A DNA stretch of 64,000 nucleotides from Persicobacter sp. CCB-QB2 (GTDB lineage: Bacteria; Bacteroidota; Bacteroidia; Cytophagales; Cyclobacteriaceae), in NCBI RefSeq assembly GCF_001274635.1, contig NZ_LBGV01000001.1, forward strand, positions 2,232,001 to 2,296,000, in the 5' to 3' direction. A program made the translations under genes and the position numbers. The notes below the pieces were generated by a model. That model ran no database searches and was not told the DNA's origin. It saw only the letters and a list, made by a program, of their open reading frames with translations. Below, one piece after another: positions 60,763-64,000 of the stretch (position 1 is its first letter; each line of letters opens with the position of its first letter).

Positions 60763-62289
60763 TTAGTGTTTGAAATGACGAACACCAGTCATCAACATTG
60801 CCATGTCATGCTCGTCGCAGAACTCCACAGAATCCTTATCACGAACAGAACCACCTGGTTGAATTACCGCTTTAATTCCTTCTTTATGTGCAATCTCTAC
60901 ACAGTCATTGAATGGGAAGAATGCATCTGAAGCCAAAACAGCCTTGGATAGATCAAAATTGAAAGATTTTGCCTTCTCAATCGCCTGACGCAATGCATCC
61001 ACTCTGGATGTCTGCCCAACACCTGTTGCGAACAATTGCCCTTCCGCGGCTAAAACAATCGCATTTGACTTGGTATGCTTACATACCTTAGAGGCAAACA
61101 ATAAAGCGCTCTTTTCTTCCGCCGTTACATCACGCTTGGTAGAAAGGGTCAAATCGGCCTCGGCATCAGTTTTCAAATCACGATCCTGAACAATCGCACC
61201 GTTCAGACAGCTTTTGAACATTTTTGTAGTAGACAAGCCCTGCTTTTGAACCAAAAGGATACGATTCTTCTTTGACTTCAGCAATTCCAAAGCCTCTGCA
61301 TCATATTCAGGAGCAATCAAAACCTCACAGAATAGCTTGTTGATTTCTTCTGCAGCAGCCAAATCTACCTTACCATTAGTACAAAGCACGCCACCAAAAG
61401 CAGAAATAGTATCAGCCTCAAAAGCTTTCAAATAAGCCTCTTTTACGGAAGAAGCAGTAGCGCATCCACAGGCATTGGTATGCTTCAAAATCGCGAAAGC
61501 AGTTTCCCCTTTGAATTCCTCTACCAAAGAAACGGCTGCATCAATGTCCACCAGATTATTGTAAGAAATTTCCTTACCATGCAACTGCTCAAACATCTCA
61601 TCAAATTTCCCGAAGAACTCTCCTTTTTGATGTGGATTTTCCCCATAGCGCAAGGTGCGGCCACCATTTTCACTCACACGAAAAGCCGGAAGCGCTTCTT
61701 CCTGATTGAAATAACTGAAGATAGCCGAATCATAATGAGAGGAAACCCCAAAAGCATGTGCTGCAAAACGACGACGGTCTTCCAAAGTAGTCCCCCCTTC
61801 TTTTGCTGCCAACACTTGCTCCAACTCCCCGTACTGCTCACGAGAAGCAACAATAGTTACATCTTTAAAATTCTTTGCCGCTGCACGGATCAAAGAAATT
61901 CCACCGATATCGATTTTCTCAATAATTGCCTGAGCCTCTGCTCCGGAAGCGACCGTTTCTTCGAATGGGTAAAGGTCTACAATCACCAAATCAATCTCCG
62001 GAATATCGAACTCTGAAATTTGAGCCTGATCTGTTTCGTTATCACGACGATTCAGGATACCACCGAAAATTTTTGGGTGAAGCGTCTTCACACGGCCTCC
62101 TAAAATTGAAGGATAGCTTGTTAAATCCTCCACCGGAATCACTTCAGCGCCCTGCTCTTCAATAAATTTTTGAGTCCCACCAGTTGAGTAAATGGTTACT
62201 CCATTATCTTTCAATAATTTAATGATTGGCTCAAGGTTATCCTTGTAAAATACTGAAATCAGTGCTGATTTGATCTTTTTTACAGACAT
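60763..62289 (-). CDS. purH: Bifunctional AICAR formyltransferase / IMP cyclohydrolase
   Basis: 508 residues, the usual length. The N-terminal cyclohydrolase domain has TIYSTGGTQKFIEEQG and SYPSILGGRVKTLHPKIFGG, the C-terminal formyltransferase domain has RYGENPHQKGEF, the catalytic Lys-His of ILKHTNACGCA and SDAFFPFNDCVEIAHKEG. It does the last two steps of IMP synthesis in the cytoplasm. purN lies upstream on the same strand, but a terminator between them suggests at least partly separate transcripts. Confidence 0.97.
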   Translation of the reverse strand: MSVKKIKSALISVFYKDNLEPIIKLLKDNGVTIYSTGGTQKFIEEQGAEVIPVEDLTSYPSILGGRVKTLHPKIFGGILNRRDNETDQAQISEFDIPEIDLVIVDLYPFEETVASGAEAQAIIEKIDIGGISLIRAAAKNFKDVTIVASREQYGELEQVLAAKEGGTTLEDRRRFAAHAFGVSSHYDSAIFSYFNQEEALPAFRVSENGGRTLRYGENPHQKGEFFGKFDEMFEQLHGKEISYNNLVDIDAAVSLVEEFKGETAFAILKHTNACGCATASSVKEAYLKAFEADTISAFGGVLCTNGKVDLAAAEEINKLFCEVLIAPEYDAEALELLKSKKNRILLVQKQGLSTTKMFKSCLNGAIVQDRDLKTDAEADLTLSTKRDVTAEEKSALLFASKVCKHTKSNAIVLAAEGQLFATGVGQTSRVDALRQAIEKAKSFNFDLSKAVLASDAFFPFNDCVEIAHKEGIKAVIQPGGSVRDKDSVEFCDEHDMAMLMTGVRHFKH

Positions 62290-62368
62290 CGGAATTGGTA
62301 TTTAGATATTTATAAAATATGGGAATTAATTTGATCATGTTCTCCAATGAAAACAATGGCAAGAGAAC

Positions 62369-62398
62369 AAAAAAAGCCCCTGAAAATCAAGGGCTTTA
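62369..62398 (-). terminator. Terminator of purN
   Basis: Minus strand AAAGCCCTTGATTTTCAGGGGCTTT followed by T run, stem AAGCCC / GGGGCTT. Confidence 0.85.
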
Positions 62399-62400
62399 GT

Positions 62401-62967
62401 TTATATTTTTTCCACCACCTGCTGAATCACAGCCGGGAAGTGCTTATATTCAAGTGCGTGAATTTTTTGCGCGACATCTTCTGCAGAATCTTCCGGGCTC
62501 ACCTTTGTCGTAGCCTGAAAAATTACCTGCCCTTCATCATATTGCGCGTTCACATAGTGAATGGTGATGCCGGACTCGCACTCTCCCGCCTCCACTACGG
62601 CCTGGTGCACATTCATTCCATACATCCCTTTCCCCCCAAACTTCGGCAGCAAGGCAGGATGAATATTAATGATTCTATCCGGGAATGCTTCCACCAAATT
62701 TTCAGGAACCAGCCATAAAAAGCCCGCTAACACTATAAAGTCTATTTCATTATCCTGCAACACTTTTAATACCTCTCCGGATTTGAACTCCGGACGCGTA
62801 AAAACATGAGAAGGAATATTCAGATTTTTCGCCCGCGTCAAGCAGTAGGCCTCGGGCTTATTACACAACAAGAGACTCACCTCAATTTCTGAATGAGATT
62901 GAAAATGCTCAACTATTTTTTGCGCATTACTTCCACTACCGGAAGCAAAAATGGCAATCTTTTTCAT
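62401..62967 (-). CDS. purN: Phosphoribosylglycinamide formyltransferase
   Basis: 188 residues. Adds a formyl group to GAR using 10-formyl-THF in purine synthesis. FASGSGSNAQKIVEHF is the substrate loop; the catalytic Asn-His is in RIINIHPALLPKFGG and the Asp in AQYDEGQVIFQ. Sits 111 bases upstream of purH with a terminator between. Family A copy A5 is beyond its start. Confidence 0.96.
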   Translation of the reverse strand: MKKIAIFASGSGSNAQKIVEHFQSHSEIEVSLLLCNKPEAYCLTRAKNLNIPSHVFTRPEFKSGEVLKVLQDNEIDFIVLAGFLWLVPENLVEAFPDRIINIHPALLPKFGGKGMYGMNVHQAVVEAGECESGITIHYVNAQYDEGQVIFQATTKVSPEDSAEDVAQKIHALEYKHFPAVIQQVVEKI

Positions 62968-63142
62968 AGGGAAAAGGGAATGGCCAGATGAAAGTTAAGG
63001 TAAAAAATGCCCAAACATGCATTTAAAGCGAAATTAGGGCGATTTTGAATCCTAAAAAGGAAGATTTGAGACGTCTCCCGATTTTGGAAGCACAAATTTG
63101 ACCCTTTTTTCTAAAAAAGCCAAGAAAAATGAATCCGAATCT

Positions 63143-63304
63143 AAGCGCGAGTTTAAAAGCACACCAGCCGGCTGCAAGTTCCAATTATTGGAAGCGAATT
63201 TGAATGATTGCTCAACAATAGCGATGCAATTCTCTCAAAATAATCCTTTATCGCTTCTGCAATAATCAAATTTTCGCTGCGAATTTTGGGTTGTAAACAC
63301 GCTC
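63143..63304 (-). repeat. Family A element, copy A5 (inverted)
   Basis: About 162 bp in the 368-base gap between purN and the outer-membrane gene. Ends AGCGCGAGTTTAAAAGCACAC and TTGTAAACACGCTC; the centre is CAATAGCGATGCAATT. The remainder of the gap shows no feature. Confidence 0.85.
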
Positions 63305-63335
63305 AAAACCCGAATTAATATCTGGAAAATCCGGA

Positions 63336-64000
63336 TTAAAAGGGATAACCGATACCAATGTTCAATAGAACCTGACTTGCCGGATTCACTGCTAATCGGA
63401 AATCACTCCACCTCAAATCCGGTAGCACAAAATATTTTCCATCCGGTCGGGCCGGATCAAAAGCCCTTACCCCCACATCAAAACGAATCAACATGAAATC
63501 AAAGTCCAGGCGCAGACCAGCCCCTACGGTCACTCCAAGCTGCCCCAGAAAGCTTTCAAATTCAAATTTACCCGCAATATTCCGATCATTTTCAGGAGGC
63601 AACTCCGTTCCATCAACAGGCGGCCCATCTTCTATACCGCTTTCTCCTCCCTGATTAAAACCCAGCGTCCAGACGTTCCCCACATCCACAAACAAGGCGC
63701 CTTCAAAAAACCCAAATAGTTTCTGGCGGTATTCAAAATTTGTTTCAATGATCATTTCTCCGGGCTGGTCATAATTGGTTCCTGCCGGAGCCACGAAATA
63801 TCCGGGTCCTAAACGCCTCGGTACCCACCCCCGGTTAGAACTAGAGCCCCCGGCAAAGAAATACCGCTCTGAAGGCAACTGTTTATTTTTCCCGTAGGCG
63901 ATGGCCATCCCGTAATTTAACCGATAGGCAAAGCGAGCCGTTTTGCTATCATTCAGGGTAACATATTTCCTAAAATCAAAAGAATATTTAAAATATCGAT
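63336..64000 (-). CDS. C-terminal part of a TamL/BamA-like outer-membrane protein
   Basis: The frame is open to the right edge of the window, so only the last ~221 residues are seen. RYFFAGGSSSNRGWVPRRLGPG is the lid/loop-6-type motif (here NRGW for LRGY) of Omp85-superfamily barrels, followed by FEYRQKLFGFFEGALFVDVGNVW and a final strand ending GIGYPF with terminal Phe, the usual barrel end. In Bacteroidota TamL proteins are lipoproteins working with TamB; the N-terminal lipobox and POTRA domains would be outside. BamA itself is possible. Confidence 0.88.
   Translation of the reverse strand, partial: RYFKYSFDFRKYVTLNDSKTARFAYRLNYGMAIAYGKNKQLPSERYFFAGGSSSNRGWVPRRLGPGYFVAPAGTNYDQPGEMIIETNFEYRQKLFGFFEGALFVDVGNVWTLGFNQGGESGIEDGPPVDGTELPPENDRNIAGKFEFESFLGQLGVTVGAGLRLDFDFMLIRFDVGVRAFDPARPDGKYFVLPDLRWSDFRLAVNPASQVLLNIGIGYPF

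Noticed and set aside
2956..63304. CRISPR array as an explanation for the dispersed repeats
   Set aside because: The repeats are 160-225 bp, widely spaced and in both orientations, with no short regular repeats or cas genes.

Overview
The window looks like a chromosomal segment from the phylum Bacteroidota, probably the order Cytophagales (the order is an inference). Supporting evidence: a PorX-type response regulator of the type IX secretion system, an lpxC-fabZ gene fusion, DUF4293 and DUF4136 proteins, TamL-like outer-membrane proteins, and promoters of the Bacteroidota type (TTG, about 19 bases, TAnnTTTG). Most of it is housekeeping core genome. No tRNA, rRNA, CRISPR array, prophage or transposase gene was seen.

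Layout. 1-7.8 kb: end of a BatC-like protein, a DUF4136 lipoprotein, an AarF/UbiB-type kinase, an acetyl-CoA acetyltransferase and two six-helix membrane proteins, one of them a frameshifted GAF sensor. 8.2-12.5 kb: leuA-leuC-leuD-leuB on the minus strand with a strong hairpin between leuA and leuC. 12.8-18 kb: a conserved helical protein, then alanine dehydrogenase, tsaE and porX. 18.1-23.7 kb: HD phosphohydrolase, lpxD, lpxC-fabZ, lpxA, an ABC ATPase and a lipoprotein; the lpx genes make lipid A. 24.4-29.9 kb: DUF4293, truA, an MsbA-like exporter, and a 996-bp tandem duplication that left a headless second ATPase. 30-36 kb: proC, ftsE, a DUF2279 protein, photolyase and a transaldolase. 36.1-36.8 kb: three SRP RNA genes in a row. 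37-45 kb: a PAS protein, a secreted protein, nucleoside phosphorylase, an SDR enzyme, then a tyrosine-rich leader peptide ahead of an aromatic aminotransferase and tyrA, and an acyl-ACP thioesterase. 45-54.9 kb: an outer-membrane protein, rnhB, NUDIX (frameshifted), an SLC13 transporter, an ACT protein, an HsdR_N-like protein (frameshifted), dnaN, a small AraC-type regulator and a NYN-LOTUS protein. 55-60.5 kb: a probable polysaccharide O-acylation pair (SGNH-LysM-MBOAT fusion plus membrane-anchored SGNH) and DoxX. 60.7-64 kb: purH, purN and the end of a BamA/TamL-like protein.

The most unusual content is between the genes. Two families of short elements with inverted ends fill most longer gaps: family A (about 162 bp, five copies) and family B (about 200-227 bp, ten copies). 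A third, family C (about 160 bp), occurs twice in tandem. None encodes a protein, so they resemble MITEs or extended REP elements. Two family B copies end exactly on the stop codon of the neighbouring gene.

The strongest regulatory find is the tyrosine leader peptide at 40611-40676, with six Tyr codons in a 21-residue peptide, directly ahead of tyrosine-pathway genes and behind a near-consensus promoter. Three genes are broken by single-base losses, each explained by one missing C in a short C run. That pattern suggests sequence error as much as real decay.
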